A DNA stretch of 44,844 bases from Candidatus Brocadiia bacterium. GTDB taxonomy: Bacteria; Planctomycetota; PUPC01. The translations under genes were made by a program, and so were the position numbers. The stretch lies in the NCBI GenBank assembly GCA_030605345.1, contig JAUWIN010000008.1, forward strand, positions 1 through 44,844, written 5' to 3'. The stretch's first letter is position 1; each line of letters begins with the position of its first letter. The notes under the pieces are model-generated. The model did no database searches and had not been told where the DNA came from. It saw nothing but the letters and a program-made list of their open reading frames with translations. Shown piece by piece: positions 24,504-33,028 of this stretch.

Positions 24504-26798
24504 TCAGTCACTTTTCAGGGTTGGCTTGCGTAGCTCGCGGCCCGCTACAATCGACTTCACCCACGTCGGGATGCCCGGCCGCTTCGGCGAGTCCAACAGC
24601 CTTTGCCATTCTCTATCGGTCAGGCGCGTCCAACTCTGAAACTCGTAGTACGGCATGACCGCGCCGCGACAGAGGACCTCGCCGCCCTTCAGGGGGTAGA
24701 GGGCGTATATCGCCCGCGCCCTGCCGACGCCGACCTCGAGGCATTTGCTGGACATCGGATTGTAGAAGACGTCGACGACGCGCGGGGCATCGTCGTTCGG
24801 GGTGAGATAAGAGTTCCCACCGTACAACATTATACGTGCGAGCACCTCGCCGTATCCCTTGATGAAGGCCTCGTCTGCGGCGCAGAAGGGGCGCTTGCGG
24901 AGCTGCTTGTGGGCCAGCGCCTCCAGCTTGAGGCAAAGGTCGCCCAGCCTTCTCCAGAGGGGCTGCACGTCCACGGCCGCTTCTTTGAGCGCTTCTTTCA
25001 AGGCGGGGCTGTCGGGGACCTGGCCTTTTTCAATCTGGTCCGCCAGTTGTCTGAGTTCCCTCGTGAGCTTGCCGAAGAACTTGGGAATATTTTCCTCGTC
25101 GTCGGGCGGTCTCAATTTGGCGGCCCAGAAGACCCACTCGATCTTGGAAAGGAGCATCCCCTCCTTTAGGCTCAGTTCTTTCAGTGCAGCCTTGCCCTTG
25201 TGAGCGATGTCCTTCTTCTCGATCAGGTCCGCCGCGATTCGGAGGTCGGCCACCAGGCTCGTTGTGTCCGGCGTGAACGCACCTGCCTGTCGAAGCAGCC
25301 CTTCGGTGTCTCGGACGAACCGGGCCATGCGGGCGAAGAACTCCGGCTCCGGCTCCACAAACCCGGCCGGCTTGCGCGCCATTCCCAGATACATGACCGT
25401 TTGCTTTGCCTGCAAGGCCCAGGTATGGCGGAGCTGCGCCCAGCCGCCGAGCGCCGTCTGACAGCTCTTTATCTGCCACGAGTCACGGGTCATGAATTCC
25501 GGCGCGTCCGGCTCCGGCTTGTCGAGCAGCGCCGCCAGGCAATCGAGGTAGCGGCAATACAGGCTTTCGCCCTCGAAGGAGGCCCTGCACCTGTCAATGG
25601 TTGCCAGGAGTTTTTGCTTGTCCTTGTATTCGAGCTTCGACCTGGCCCAGGAGGATTCGAGCGCGGCGCAGAGCTCGAGGCCCGCCGGGAAAGGGCGCTC
25701 GAACTGGCGCAGGTCGGTCGTGCGGTGGAAGAGGATCGCGTCGGGTGTGCGGTATGCCGAGATGATGCGGAAGTTCGGCTCGGCCGTCTTGGTTGGGTCC
25801 TCCGGTGCGAAGCGAATCTGGTCGTTGATTGCTGGAGCTCTGCCGTAGTTCTTGGCGCGTTCAAGCAGGCTGCTCCGCTTGCGCGGGAGCGAACCGGGGT
25901 CCAGATCATTCTTGTTCTGCGCAACCTGTGCCGCGGTCATCAGGTCCCAGTCGTCTCCGACCCCGACGAACTGTGAGTAGCATCGGAAGAAATCGTGGTA
26001 CTCCTTCAGCTTCGAGGGGTCGTTGCGGAAACGGTTGTACGTCACGCAGTTGCCCATCATCAGAATCGACAGGAGTTCCTCGTCCTTCGACAGGCGGAAC
26101 GGAATGGACTGGAGCCAGCTCAGGGCCCTGAAATAGCGCTTGAGGTCGTCGGACTTCGTGTAGAATCCGCGCGGGCGGTAACGGGAGTAATCGAGCGCGG
26201 TGAAGGTGGGATCATCGGGCGGGCCGAGCCACTTGGGCTTCATTGTGGCCTTTGCCTCGATGACGCGCTTGACTTCGGCGTCGATGAGCGTGGCGACCGC
26301 ATTGTCGGGTTTCATGGTTTTGTCGCCGAGGAGCCTGAGCGCGGTTCCGATGACGACCTGCGCTCGTCTCTTGGCGGCGGCCACCAGCTTCGGCTTGCCC
26401 TTCATGCCCGCGTCGATGGCTTCGAGGTTATTCCAGATGAAACGCAGGATTTCTGGCAGCTTGCGCGCGTTCGCGTTCTCCATGCGTAGAACCGACTCTT
26501 CGTACAGGACGTGAAACGCGTTGAGGAGCGAGTCCGACGTGATGAACAGGGGGATGCCTGACTTGATGTAGGGAGTGAAGACCTGTTTGTATGCCTCGTT
26601 GGTGACGAGGATTTTGTTGCGGCCGAGCTGTTTGATGTCAGCCGGCTTGAGGCCTTGCCCCTTCGCAATCGTCTGCCACTTGTAGCCCTTGCCGGGATCA
26701 GGCATCTTCTGCCGCATGGGGCGCGCGAACGCAGCTCCACACAGCGGCGCGAACAGAGCACACCCCAACACCGCGGCAACGATTCTCCTCGCAGTCAT
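24504..26798 (-). CDS. Secreted DUF3160-family protein
   Basis: A 764-aa protein with a signal peptide (about residues 1-25, MTARRIVAAVLGCALFAPLCGAAFA split after the Ala box) and a large helical body. The block RDSWQIKSCQTALGGWAQLRHTW, followed by ALQAKQT, matches the signature of DUF3160, a family with no known function. It also contains FITSDSLLNAFHVLYEESVL near residue 85 and a C-terminal beta-rich region (VVDVFYNPMSS, YALYPLKGGEVLCRGAVMPYYEF). ATG 26798 has GAGGGGGG upstream; the frame extends further with non-family sequence. It is 46 bp downstream of the TIM-barrel gene and probably the last gene of that operon, suggesting an extracytoplasmic role tied to the sugar pathway. Confidence 0.8.
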   Translation of the reverse strand: MTARRIVAAVLGCALFAPLCGAAFARPMRQKMPDPGKGYKWQTIAKGQGLKPADIKQLGRNKILVTNEAYKQVFTPYIKSGIPLFITSDSLLNAFHVLYEESVLRMENANARKLPEILRFIWNNLEAIDAGMKGKPKLVAAAKRRAQVVIGTALRLLGDKTMKPDNAVATLIDAEVKRVIEAKATMKPKWLGPPDDPTFTALDYSRYRPRGFYTKSDDLKRYFRALSWLQSIPFRLSKDEELLSILMMGNCVTYNRFRNDPSKLKEYHDFFRCYSQFVGVGDDWDLMTAAQVAQNKNDLDPGSLPRKRSSLLERAKNYGRAPAINDQIRFAPEDPTKTAEPNFRIISAYRTPDAILFHRTTDLRQFERPFPAGLELCAALESSWARSKLEYKDKQKLLATIDRCRASFEGESLYCRYLDCLAALLDKPEPDAPEFMTRDSWQIKSCQTALGGWAQLRHTWALQAKQTVMYLGMARKPAGFVEPEPEFFARMARFVRDTEGLLRQAGAFTPDTTSLVADLRIAADLIEKKDIAHKGKAALKELSLKEGMLLSKIEWVFWAAKLRPPDDEENIPKFFGKLTRELRQLADQIEKGQVPDSPALKEALKEAAVDVQPLWRRLGDLCLKLEALAHKQLRKRPFCAADEAFIKGYGEVLARIMLYGGNSYLTPNDDAPRVVDVFYNPMSSKCLEVGVGRARAIYALYPLKGGEVLCRGAVMPYYEFQSWTRLTDREWQRLLDSPKRPGIPTWVKSIVAGRELRKPTLKSD

Positions 26799-26844
26799 GG
26801 TGCACCCCCCTCTAAACACTGTGCATTGACCACCGCTCTCCGGC

Positions 26845-27807
26845 CTACGCCCACCAGATGGCGCCAACCTTTTCCTTGAGCAGGACGCCCTGAAGGAAAC
26901 TGACGGCCTTCTGGAAGCCCTCGTTCATGCTCATCAGGCTGTCTTCGTGCTCGATGGACATGACGCCGTCGTAGCCCACGGCACGAAGGGTGCTGACGAA
27001 ATCAGTCCAGAACTCGGCGCCGTGTCCGTAACCGACAGTTCTGAAAATCCACGACCTGTTGAGCTCGTCGCTGTAGTGCTTGGTATCGAGCACGCCGTTT
27101 TCGGCGGTGTTCTGCGGGTCAACGCGGCAGTCCTTTGCGTGGACGTGGAAGATGGCGTTACCGAGTTTTTTTACGGAGACCAGCGGGTCCATCCCCTGCC
27201 AGAACAAGTGGCTGGGGTCGAAGTTGGCGCCGAGGTTGTTGCCGCATTCCTTTCGGAGCCGCAGCATCGTCTCGGTGTTATAGACCACGAAGCCGGGATG
27301 CATCTCGAAGCCGATACGGACGCCGTGGTTCTTGGCGAACCTGGCCTCGGCCTTCCAGTATGGGATGCCCTTTTTCTCCCACTGCCACTCTACAATTTCG
27401 GAGAAGTCCTCCGGCCAAGGGCACGTGACCCAGTTGGGCCTTGTGGCTTTTTCGCTAGCTCCGGGACAGCCGGAGAAGTTGACCACGGTCTTGACGCCAA
27501 GTTTTTCGGCGAGTTTGACGGTATTTCGGTGCGCGTCGTGGTGGTTTTTGGCGAGCGCCTTGTTCGGATGCAGCGGGTTACCGTGGCACGAGAGAGCGCT
27601 TATCTCCAGCCCTCGGTCGGGCACCTTCGCCTTCCACTCATCGAGCTTCTTTTTGCTCTTGAGGAGCGAAACCACCGGGCAGTGCGGCCCGCCGGGGTAT
27701 CCGCCCGTTCCGATTTCGACCGCGTCGAGGCCGGAATCCTTGATATAATCGAGCGCCTGCTCGAACTTCTGCTGACCAAACGCCGCCATAAATACGCCCA
27801 GTTTCAT
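26845..27807 (-). CDS. TIM-barrel sugar phosphate isomerase/epimerase
   Basis: A 320-aa member of the xylose-isomerase-like (AP_endonuc_2) TIM-barrel family, which includes sugar epimerases and inosose dehydratase/isomerase enzymes. Likely metal ligands appear in IGFEMHPGF (Glu), NFDPSHLFWQ (Asp and His), HVHAKDCRV (His) and a final SIEHEDS (Glu). The N-terminus MKLGVFMAAFGQQKFEQALDYIKDSGLDAVEI is typical. Its ATG overlaps the stop of the HEPN gene (ATGA), so it is translated from the same message. With the Gfo/Idh oxidoreductase three genes upstream it probably forms a sugar or inositol catabolic pair; the substrate is unknown. Confidence 0.87.
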   Translation of the reverse strand: MKLGVFMAAFGQQKFEQALDYIKDSGLDAVEIGTGGYPGGPHCPVVSLLKSKKKLDEWKAKVPDRGLEISALSCHGNPLHPNKALAKNHHDAHRNTVKLAEKLGVKTVVNFSGCPGASEKATRPNWVTCPWPEDFSEIVEWQWEKKGIPYWKAEARFAKNHGVRIGFEMHPGFVVYNTETMLRLRKECGNNLGANFDPSHLFWQGMDPLVSVKKLGNAIFHVHAKDCRVDPQNTAENGVLDTKHYSDELNRSWIFRTVGYGHGAEFWTDFVSTLRAVGYDGVMSIEHEDSLMSMNEGFQKAVSFLQGVLLKEKVGAIWWA

Positions 27808-28211
27808 TTTCCCTCCTCCTTGTTCATTAGGGTTCGAACTTCCGCGATGAACTGCTCCGCCATCTGGGCAGCCTCGTGGGCCTCTTGGACGGCGATCTCT
27901 CGCCGGAACCGCGGGTAGTCACCCGCCATTCGCAACTGAAACAGGTTCTGCACGTTCTGGAGGTGGTTTGGCGTCAGCAACCCAGTCTGCACGAAATGCT
28001 CGCGCAGGGCGGCCGCCAAACCGCGGTGCGTACGGCAGTACACGCCCTTGGTCCACAGGGCGGCCTCTGCGGCGTAGAAGGCCGCGTAGTAAGCCCGGCC
28101 CACCGCGGACTCCGGGTACTCCGCCTCGAGCTTCCGGGCCGCGGCCAGTGCTCGGTCCGCCAGAGCCAGACAGTGCGCTGTGTAGGTCGGGTCTGGGTTT
28201 TGCTCCCTCAC
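27804..28211 (-). CDS. HEPN-domain protein (UPF0332 type)
   Basis: A 135-aa helical protein with the UPF0332/HEPN pattern: SAVGRAYYAAFYAAEAAL (residues 36-53), RTHRGLAAALREHFV (60-74), TGLL and RMAGDYPRF. HEPN proteins paired with MNT nucleotidyltransferases form toxin-antitoxin-like modules, or nucleotidyltransferase-targeted RNases. The RX4-6H catalytic motif of RNase HEPN toxins is not evident here, so nuclease activity is doubtful. The start is taken as GTG 28211, which overlaps the MNT stop (GTGA); a longer frame to 28259 would overlap MNT. It is translationally coupled both to MNT and to the TIM-barrel gene. Confidence 0.85.
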   Translation of the reverse strand: MREQNPDPTYTAHCLALADRALAAARKLEAEYPESAVGRAYYAAFYAAEAALWTKGVYCRTHRGLAAALREHFVQTGLLTPNHLQNVQNLFQLRMAGDYPRFRREIAVQEAHEAAQMAEQFIAEVRTLMNKEEGK

Positions 28212-28531
28212 AGCGCCACGCCCTCCCGCCGGACGTTCAGGTAAAAGGGCCAGCGGCAATTCTGGTAGTCATCGAGGGACATTGCTTGCGCAGAGATGTA
28301 ATGAGAGCTCTCCAGCTGCAGGGGGAATAGCGCGTCGACAATCGGCCCGACTTCGCGGTAGACATCTACCTCTCCGTGCAGCAGCACCAACAGGTCGATG
28401 TCGCTCTCCTCGTCGTAGTTGCCGCGCGCCATCGAGCCGTAGAGGACAAGGCCGGCAAACCTGTCGCCGTAAAGTTCTTTAAGAGCGGCCTTGCACTGTT
28501 CAATTATGGCGTCGTACTTTTTCGGCAGCAT
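28208..28531 (-). CDS. MNT-type nucleotidyltransferase
   Basis: A 107-aa minimal nucleotidyltransferase with the GS...DXD core: YGSMARGNYDEESDIDLLV, Gly32-Ser33 and Asp44/Asp46. In MNT-HEPN modules this protein can AMPylate the HEPN partner and act as antitoxin. ATG 28531 shares its A with the stop of the oxidoreductase gene (TGATG) and has GTGAGG upstream; a longer start at 28552 is less likely. The stop overlaps the HEPN start. The pair is thus embedded between the oxidoreductase and TIM-barrel isomerase genes of one operon. Confidence 0.88.
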   Translation of the reverse strand: MLPKKYDAIIEQCKAALKELYGDRFAGLVLYGSMARGNYDEESDIDLLVLLHGEVDVYREVGPIVDALFPLQLESSHYISAQAMSLDDYQNCRWPFYLNVRREGVAL

Positions 28532-29685
28532 CAGTACCTCACTTTCGTCCATCTGCGGTTCCTCGCACTGGCCATCACCGCGTCACAGATGGCCATCTCG
28601 ACGTGCCCGTCCTTGAACTGCGCGTAGAGCGGGTTCTTGCGCGGCCTGCCGCGGCGGATGTCCTTGTAGGCAAGCTGCACCATGTTCCTGGTGCCGACGT
28701 CGTATCCTTCGGGGTGGCCGCCGGGGTAGTGGGCGAACTCCTGCGCTTCGGGCAGAACCAGCGATGGGTCCTTGAGCAGGGTCTCGTTCGGCTGGTCCCG
28801 ATGGCCGACCCACAGTTCGTTCGGCCGTTGCTGGTCCCACGCGATGGAGCACTTCGAGCCGTCGATGGCGAAGGTGAAGCCGTTCTTGAACCCGGCGCTA
28901 ATCTGGCTGGTGGTGGTGCTGCCGGTGGCACCATTGGCGAACCTCATCATTACCACCGCCAAGTCTTCTGTCTTGACCTGATAAGACTTGTAGTCCTTCG
29001 GCTTCAGTTTCTTCCCGGCGAACGCCTCTACCTCGTGTCTCGGGCGTTTGCGGGTGTTATACACCTTCATCGTCTCGGCGATTACCTCGGTGACGTGCGT
29101 GTCCATGAGCATCTGGGCCATGTCGCACCAGTGGCTTCCGATGTCGCCGAAGCAGCGGCTCTCACCAGCCTGTTTCGGGTCGATCCGCCAGCTGTAGTCA
29201 GTGGGGTAAATAAGCCAGTCCTGGACGTATGTGCCGCGCGCGTTCCAGATTTCGCCCAGCATCCCCTTCTTGATCATCAGCCGCGCGTGCTGGATGACCG
29301 CGTTGAAGCGATAGTTGAAGTTCACCACGTTCACCAAGCCCGATTTCTCGGCCAGCCTGACCAGATCCTTCGACTGCTTCGAGTCCATTGCAAGCGGCTT
29401 TTCCGAAACGCAGTGTTTGCCAGCGTTGAGGATGTCACAGTTGATCGGATAGTGGAGGTTGTTGGGCGTGCAGTTGTGGACCGCGACGATGTCGTCGTCC
29501 TTGAGCATGTCCTTGTAGTTCCCGTACGCACGCGGAATGCCCAGGGCGTCCGCCTTCGACTCCGCGGTCTCCTTGTTCACTTCCGCCAGCGCCAGCACCT
29601 CGATGTTGCCCTGCCTCCGCAAAGACTCCACGTGAATTGGCCCGATAAATCCCGTACCGATAACGCCAACCTTAACCTTCTTCAT
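28531..29685 (-). CDS. Gfo/Idh/MocA-family oxidoreductase
   Basis: NAD(P)-dependent sugar or inositol dehydrogenase, 384 aa. The Rossmann motif is VGVIGTGFIG (about residues 6-15), the catalytic-type motif is SEKPLAMD (about 97-104), and a C-terminal alpha/beta domain contains FGDIGSHWCDMAQML, which carries the conserved Asp/His of this family. ATG 29685 follows GGGAGGTG at 8 nt. It is the first gene of an operon with MNT, HEPN, TIM-barrel isomerase and DUF3160 genes. A promoter with an overlapping palindrome lies at 29721-29761. The substrate is unknown. Confidence 0.9.
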   Translation of the reverse strand: MKKVKVGVIGTGFIGPIHVESLRRQGNIEVLALAEVNKETAESKADALGIPRAYGNYKDMLKDDDIVAVHNCTPNNLHYPINCDILNAGKHCVSEKPLAMDSKQSKDLVRLAEKSGLVNVVNFNYRFNAVIQHARLMIKKGMLGEIWNARGTYVQDWLIYPTDYSWRIDPKQAGESRCFGDIGSHWCDMAQMLMDTHVTEVIAETMKVYNTRKRPRHEVEAFAGKKLKPKDYKSYQVKTEDLAVVMMRFANGATGSTTTSQISAGFKNGFTFAIDGSKCSIAWDQQRPNELWVGHRDQPNETLLKDPSLVLPEAQEFAHYPGGHPEGYDVGTRNMVQLAYKDIRRGRPRKNPLYAQFKDGHVEMAICDAVMASARNRRWTKVRY

Positions 29686-29720
29686 CGAGTAACACCTCCC
29701 AAGCAAGTGGACAAATCGCA

Positions 29721-29761
29721 CATAACGCCATTATGTTATGACCCGCCTTCGAGAGAATCAA
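29721..29761 (-). promoter_or_regulatory. Promoter plus overlapping palindrome for the oxidoreductase operon
   Basis: Minus strand: TTGATT (29761-29756), 17-bp spacer, TAACAT (29738-29733). The -10 lies inside the perfect inverted repeat CATAAC-8 nt-GTTATG (29721-29740), which could be an operator. The predicted leader is about 40 nt. Confidence 0.6.
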
Positions 29762-29821
29762 GAATTTTAATTGCGGAATTATTAGCGCTTCTGCCAGCCG
29801 GCTCTTGTCAGAGCTGAGTGC

Positions 29822-30493
29822 TCACCAATTGAACACGTCATCCGGCGCCTCGGCAAGGGTATTGGCAAGCCAGTCCGCCTCCGACAGCTCACCCGCGGAA
29901 AAACAAGTAAGAAGCGCGAGGCACCGCGCCCCGGCGGCCTTTGCCGCAGCAACGCCGTTTACCGCGTCCTCCACTATCAAACAGCTCCGGAGAGATACGC
30001 CCATCCTCCGCGCGGCCACCACAAATATCTCCGGGTCAGGTTTCTTCCTTTCTACTTCCAGCCCGTTGACGGTGGCGTCGAACGTCTCCAACGGGACACC
30101 TATCTCCCTGAGATTGACCAGCATTTTCGTTTCATCCGCGCTGGTCGCCAGAGCCAACTTCAGCCCGCGCTCGCGGCACACGCGGATGAACTCACGAACA
30201 CCCGGCAGCGGCTCCAGCCGTCCCTTGACGCTCTCCGCGTAGATTTGATACGTCCTCGCCTTGTCACGTTCGATGTCGATTGGAAAGCCGTATTTCTCCG
30301 CCGGGCCGCCCAGGTATCGGTTCTCACCGGCTCCCACGAACGGCAGGAAGTCCTCGGGCTTCACGGTCAGCCCGCGTTCGGCGAACATGCGTATGGCAGC
30401 TTCGCACATGAACTTGCCGGAGTCCACCAATACGCCGTCCATGTCAAATATCACGCCCTGAATCACGCCGCCCTTCCCCTTTCTCACCGGCAC
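29822..30493 (-). CDS. HAD-superfamily phosphatase (beta-phosphoglucomutase-like)
   Basis: A 223-aa HAD hydrolase. Motif I is FDMDGVLVDS (about residues 16-25), motif II the T/S of LATSADETK, motif III the Lys in RKKPDPEIF and motif IV EDAVNGVAAAKAAG. DMDGVLVDS and KPDPEIF are typical of the subgroup including beta-phosphoglucomutases and sugar-phosphate phosphatases; the cap domain appears as an insertion after motif I. The frame starts at GTG 30493; a second GTG at 30487 is possible. It lies between the sulfatase-like gene and the promoter of the oxidoreductase operon, so it is probably the end of the upstream transcript. Substrate unknown. Confidence 0.87.
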   Translation of the reverse strand: MPVRKGKGGVIQGVIFDMDGVLVDSGKFMCEAAIRMFAERGLTVKPEDFLPFVGAGENRYLGGPAEKYGFPIDIERDKARTYQIYAESVKGRLEPLPGVREFIRVCRERGLKLALATSADETKMLVNLREIGVPLETFDATVNGLEVERKKPDPEIFVVAARRMGVSLRSCLIVEDAVNGVAAAKAAGARCLALLTCFSAGELSEADWLANTLAEAPDDVFNW

Positions 30494-30603
30494 GGCACCT
30501 GGTTGTGCTTCGTATGTCTGGGTTTGCAGAGCGCGCCGCCGGAACTCACAAGAGATCTTTCGACATAGCCGCAGCCGACGCGCCCAACGAGTTCTTATTG
30601 GTC

Positions 30604-32013
30604 TTATTTCGGTCGTACGGCCAGTTCGCTGCAGCCTGGGGCGTCAGCATCGCGCGTTGCCAAATCCACCAGCCATTCCGGGAGACCGCCGACGGCATCC
30701 TCAACCGCCTTGGTGAACAGGTCGTCTGCCACTTTGGGGTGCTTGTCTCCGACGTTCGAGGTGAAGTGCTGTTCTGCATTCAGGTCACGCAGGAAAACCC
30801 CGGAACCGTCCACCTTGCAGTTCAGCCACCACCTGTCATCAACCACAGTGACGGCCGAGCCCCATGCTACGGTCACGTGGTCGCGGACAGGCTCTCCGCC
30901 TTCCAGCGCCGCGCGGTAGAACGAAACCCCGTCGAGCGGTTCGGGCGGCTCCACGCCGGCCTCCTCGAGAATCAGCGCCGTCAGGTCGTGGTGCTGGAGG
31001 AACAAGTCGCTCTCCTTACCAGCGCCCCTGCCATCTGGGTGGCGGATGAACAGCGGGATGTCGTACACCTCCGGCCCCGACGGATAGCCACGCTTGCCTA
31101 TGTAGTTCCCGTCGCCAATCGAGTGTCCGTGGTCGGCAGTGAAGATAACCAGCGTGTTGTCGATAAGGCCGGTGCTGCGGAGGGTATCCATAAAGTGGCC
31201 GAACCAGCGGTCGCACATTGTGACCAGGCCGCTGTAGTTCGCCTGCGTCCGCCTCAGCAGTTCTTCAGGCCAGCTGCTGCAGTCGTTGTAGTGCGAACAC
31301 ACCTGCTCGCGGCCATCGCTTGGGTCGTACATCCTGCGGTAGTGTTCCGGCACGAACCACGGTTCGTGCGGGTCAAAACTTTCCACCGTGAGAAAGAAAT
31401 CGTCAGCGTCCTTGTTTTCTTCCAGCCACTTTGCCGACTCAATCAGCACTCGTGCGTTGAAATAATCTTCCTCATGCACCCGGCCAATCATGTTGAGCAA
31501 TGCCGTTCGGACAAAATTGATGTTCCCCTCGCTCCGCAGCTCCTTGGGCAGCCAGTATTCGATTTCCTCCTTCGACGGGGCCGGGCCGCTGCGGGACGGG
31601 TCAGTTTCCTGGCCGCGAAGGAACGTCCATTGGTCGAATCCACGGGTGTAGTTCTTCGACGGCTTGAACATGTGATAGACATCTGCTACCAGGCCCGTCC
31701 GGTAGCCCGCTTGGCGCAGGGTCTCGGCCATGGTGGGCTGTTCTTCCGGAATTGGGCCCCAGCCGGGCGCTCCGACGAAATCGCCCTTGAGATCAAAGTC
31801 CGCATGGTGAAAAGGATAGACCCTGCGCCCGGTGTAGAGCGCCCGCCGCGTCGGCAGGGTAGGCAGCGATTCGGGATAGGCCCGCGTCATCACCAGCGAT
31901 TCCTCAGCCAATGCATCGAAGTTCGGCGGGTTCACCTTCCCCCTGTATGGCTGTCCGTAACGGCCGACAGAGTCCTTGCGAAGCGAATCGAAAACCACTA
32001 ATACGATGTTCAT
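30604..32013 (-). CDS. Sulfatase-family hydrolase with Thr at the formylglycine position
   Basis: A 469-aa member of the sulfatase/alkaline phosphatase superfamily, with no obvious signal peptide from ATG 32013 (GGAGGAG upstream). Its metal-site motifs are present: VVFDSLRKDSVGRYG at the start and FTADHGHSIGDGN late in the protein. The nucleophile motif C/S-X-P-X-R reads T-L-P-T-R, with Thr52 (codon ACC at 31860-31858) where formylglycine is normally made, followed by RALYTGR. Maturases act on Cys or Ser, so this Thr should remain unmodified. Related phosphotransferases use Thr directly. The enzyme may therefore be a phosphatase or phosphodiesterase, or inactive. Sulfatase activity is not supported. 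Confidence 0.85.
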   Translation of the reverse strand: MNIVLVVFDSLRKDSVGRYGQPYRGKVNPPNFDALAEESLVMTRAYPESLPTLPTRRALYTGRRVYPFHHADFDLKGDFVGAPGWGPIPEEQPTMAETLRQAGYRTGLVADVYHMFKPSKNYTRGFDQWTFLRGQETDPSRSGPAPSKEEIEYWLPKELRSEGNINFVRTALLNMIGRVHEEDYFNARVLIESAKWLEENKDADDFFLTVESFDPHEPWFVPEHYRRMYDPSDGREQVCSHYNDCSSWPEELLRRTQANYSGLVTMCDRWFGHFMDTLRSTGLIDNTLVIFTADHGHSIGDGNYIGKRGYPSGPEVYDIPLFIRHPDGRGAGKESDLFLQHHDLTALILEEAGVEPPEPLDGVSFYRAALEGGEPVRDHVTVAWGSAVTVVDDRWWLNCKVDGSGVFLRDLNAEQHFTSNVGDKHPKVADDLFTKAVEDAVGGLPEWLVDLATRDADAPGCSELAVRPK

Positions 32014-32098
32014 GGCTCCTCCTCTCATCTTAAAAAGCAATTAGACCGCAACTCGTTTTGGTGGAACGTAGCGCCTCGGCATAACGCTGTCAAGGCCG

Positions 32099-32127
32099 TT
32101 GATTCGGAGCCGTGCTTTTGTGATAAT
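32099..32127 (+). promoter_or_regulatory. Sigma70-type promoter for dapF
   Basis: TTGATT (32099-32104), 17-bp spacer, GATAAT (32122-32127). Predicted leader of about 43 nt ends with GGAGAAAAGG before ATG 32177. Confidence 0.6.
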
Positions 32128-32176
32128 GAGAGTTGCCGCGGTCGAAGCAAAACTGTCGGAGAAAAGGCTGCGCCGG

Positions 32177-33028
32177 ATGAAATTTACGAAGATGCATGGA
32201 TGCGGCAACGACTATGTGTGCGTCAACGGCTTCGAGGAGACCGTCCCTGATCTGCCGGCGGCTGCCCGCCTGGTCAGCGACCGGCACTTCGGCGTGGGCG
32301 CCGACGGCCTCATCCTCATCCTGCCGTCAGACTCCGCCGACTTCAGGATGCAAATTTTTAACCCCGACGGCAGCGAGGCAGAGATGTGCGGGAACGGAAT
32401 CCGGGGCGTAGGCAAGTACGTGTTCGACCGCGGCCTGACCGACAAGACGGAACTCGAGGTGGAAACGAAGGCGGGGGCTAAAAAACTGGGCCTGACCGTG
32501 ACAAACGGCAACGCCCACACGGTGCGCGTAAACATGGGCGAGCCCAGGCTAAAACGCAGCGACATTCCGATGAAATCTCATGCAGACAGCCCGGGCCGGG
32601 TGTTGCGCCAAAAGCTTCACGCTGGCGGTAAGGTGTTCGAAATTTCATGCGTCTCGATGGGCAATCCACACACCGTAGTCCGGGTTGGCGACGTGTCCGG
32701 TTACCCCGTCCGCGAGCACGGCCCGCTGATAGAAAATCACCCACTGTTTCCGGAGCGCACAAACGTGGAGTTCGTGCAGGTTATCTCGCCAAACGAACTG
32801 CGCTCGCGCACCTGGGAACGCGGCGCTGGAGAGACCCTCGCCTGCGGGACCGGTGCGTCCGCCGCCGTTGTCGCCTGCGCCCTCAACGGCTGGGCGGACA
32901 GGAAAGTGCTCACACACCTGGTCGGCGGTGACTTGGAGATCGAATGGGCCGCAGATAATTGCGTCTACATGACCGGCCCGGCGGTAGAGGTGTTTACCGG
33001 CGAGATCGAACTCGGAGGTGCGGCCTAA
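32177..33028 (+). CDS. dapF: Diaminopimelate epimerase
   Basis: Converts LL- to meso-diaminopimelate for lysine and peptidoglycan synthesis. The 283-aa enzyme has the start MKFTKMHGCGNDYV and both catalytic Cys motifs: MCGNGIRGVGKYV (Cys71) and LACGTGASAAVVA (Cys223). FNPDGSEAEMCGNG and RTWERGAGETLACGTG are the family signatures. ATG 32177 is preferred to earlier in-frame starts because the conserved protein begins there. Its stop overlaps by 3 nt the stop of a small zinc-ribbon gene on the other strand. Confidence 0.95.
   Translation: MKFTKMHGCGNDYVCVNGFEETVPDLPAAARLVSDRHFGVGADGLILILPSDSADFRMQIFNPDGSEAEMCGNGIRGVGKYVFDRGLTDKTELEVETKAGAKKLGLTVTNGNAHTVRVNMGEPRLKRSDIPMKSHADSPGRVLRQKLHAGGKVFEISCVSMGNPHTVVRVGDVSGYPVREHGPLIENHPLFPERTNVEFVQVISPNELRSRTWERGAGETLACGTGASAAVVACALNGWADRKVLTHLVGGDLEIEWAADNCVYMTGPAVEVFTGEIELGGAA

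Noticed and set aside
28603-29817. Plus-strand open frame opposite the oxidoreductase
   Set aside because: Antisense to a gene with clear Gfo/Idh motifs and a ribosome site.
30505-32001. Long plus-strand open frame (498 codons)
   Set aside because: Antisense to the sulfatase-like gene, which has clear family motifs; the plus frame resembles no protein and reflects high G+C.
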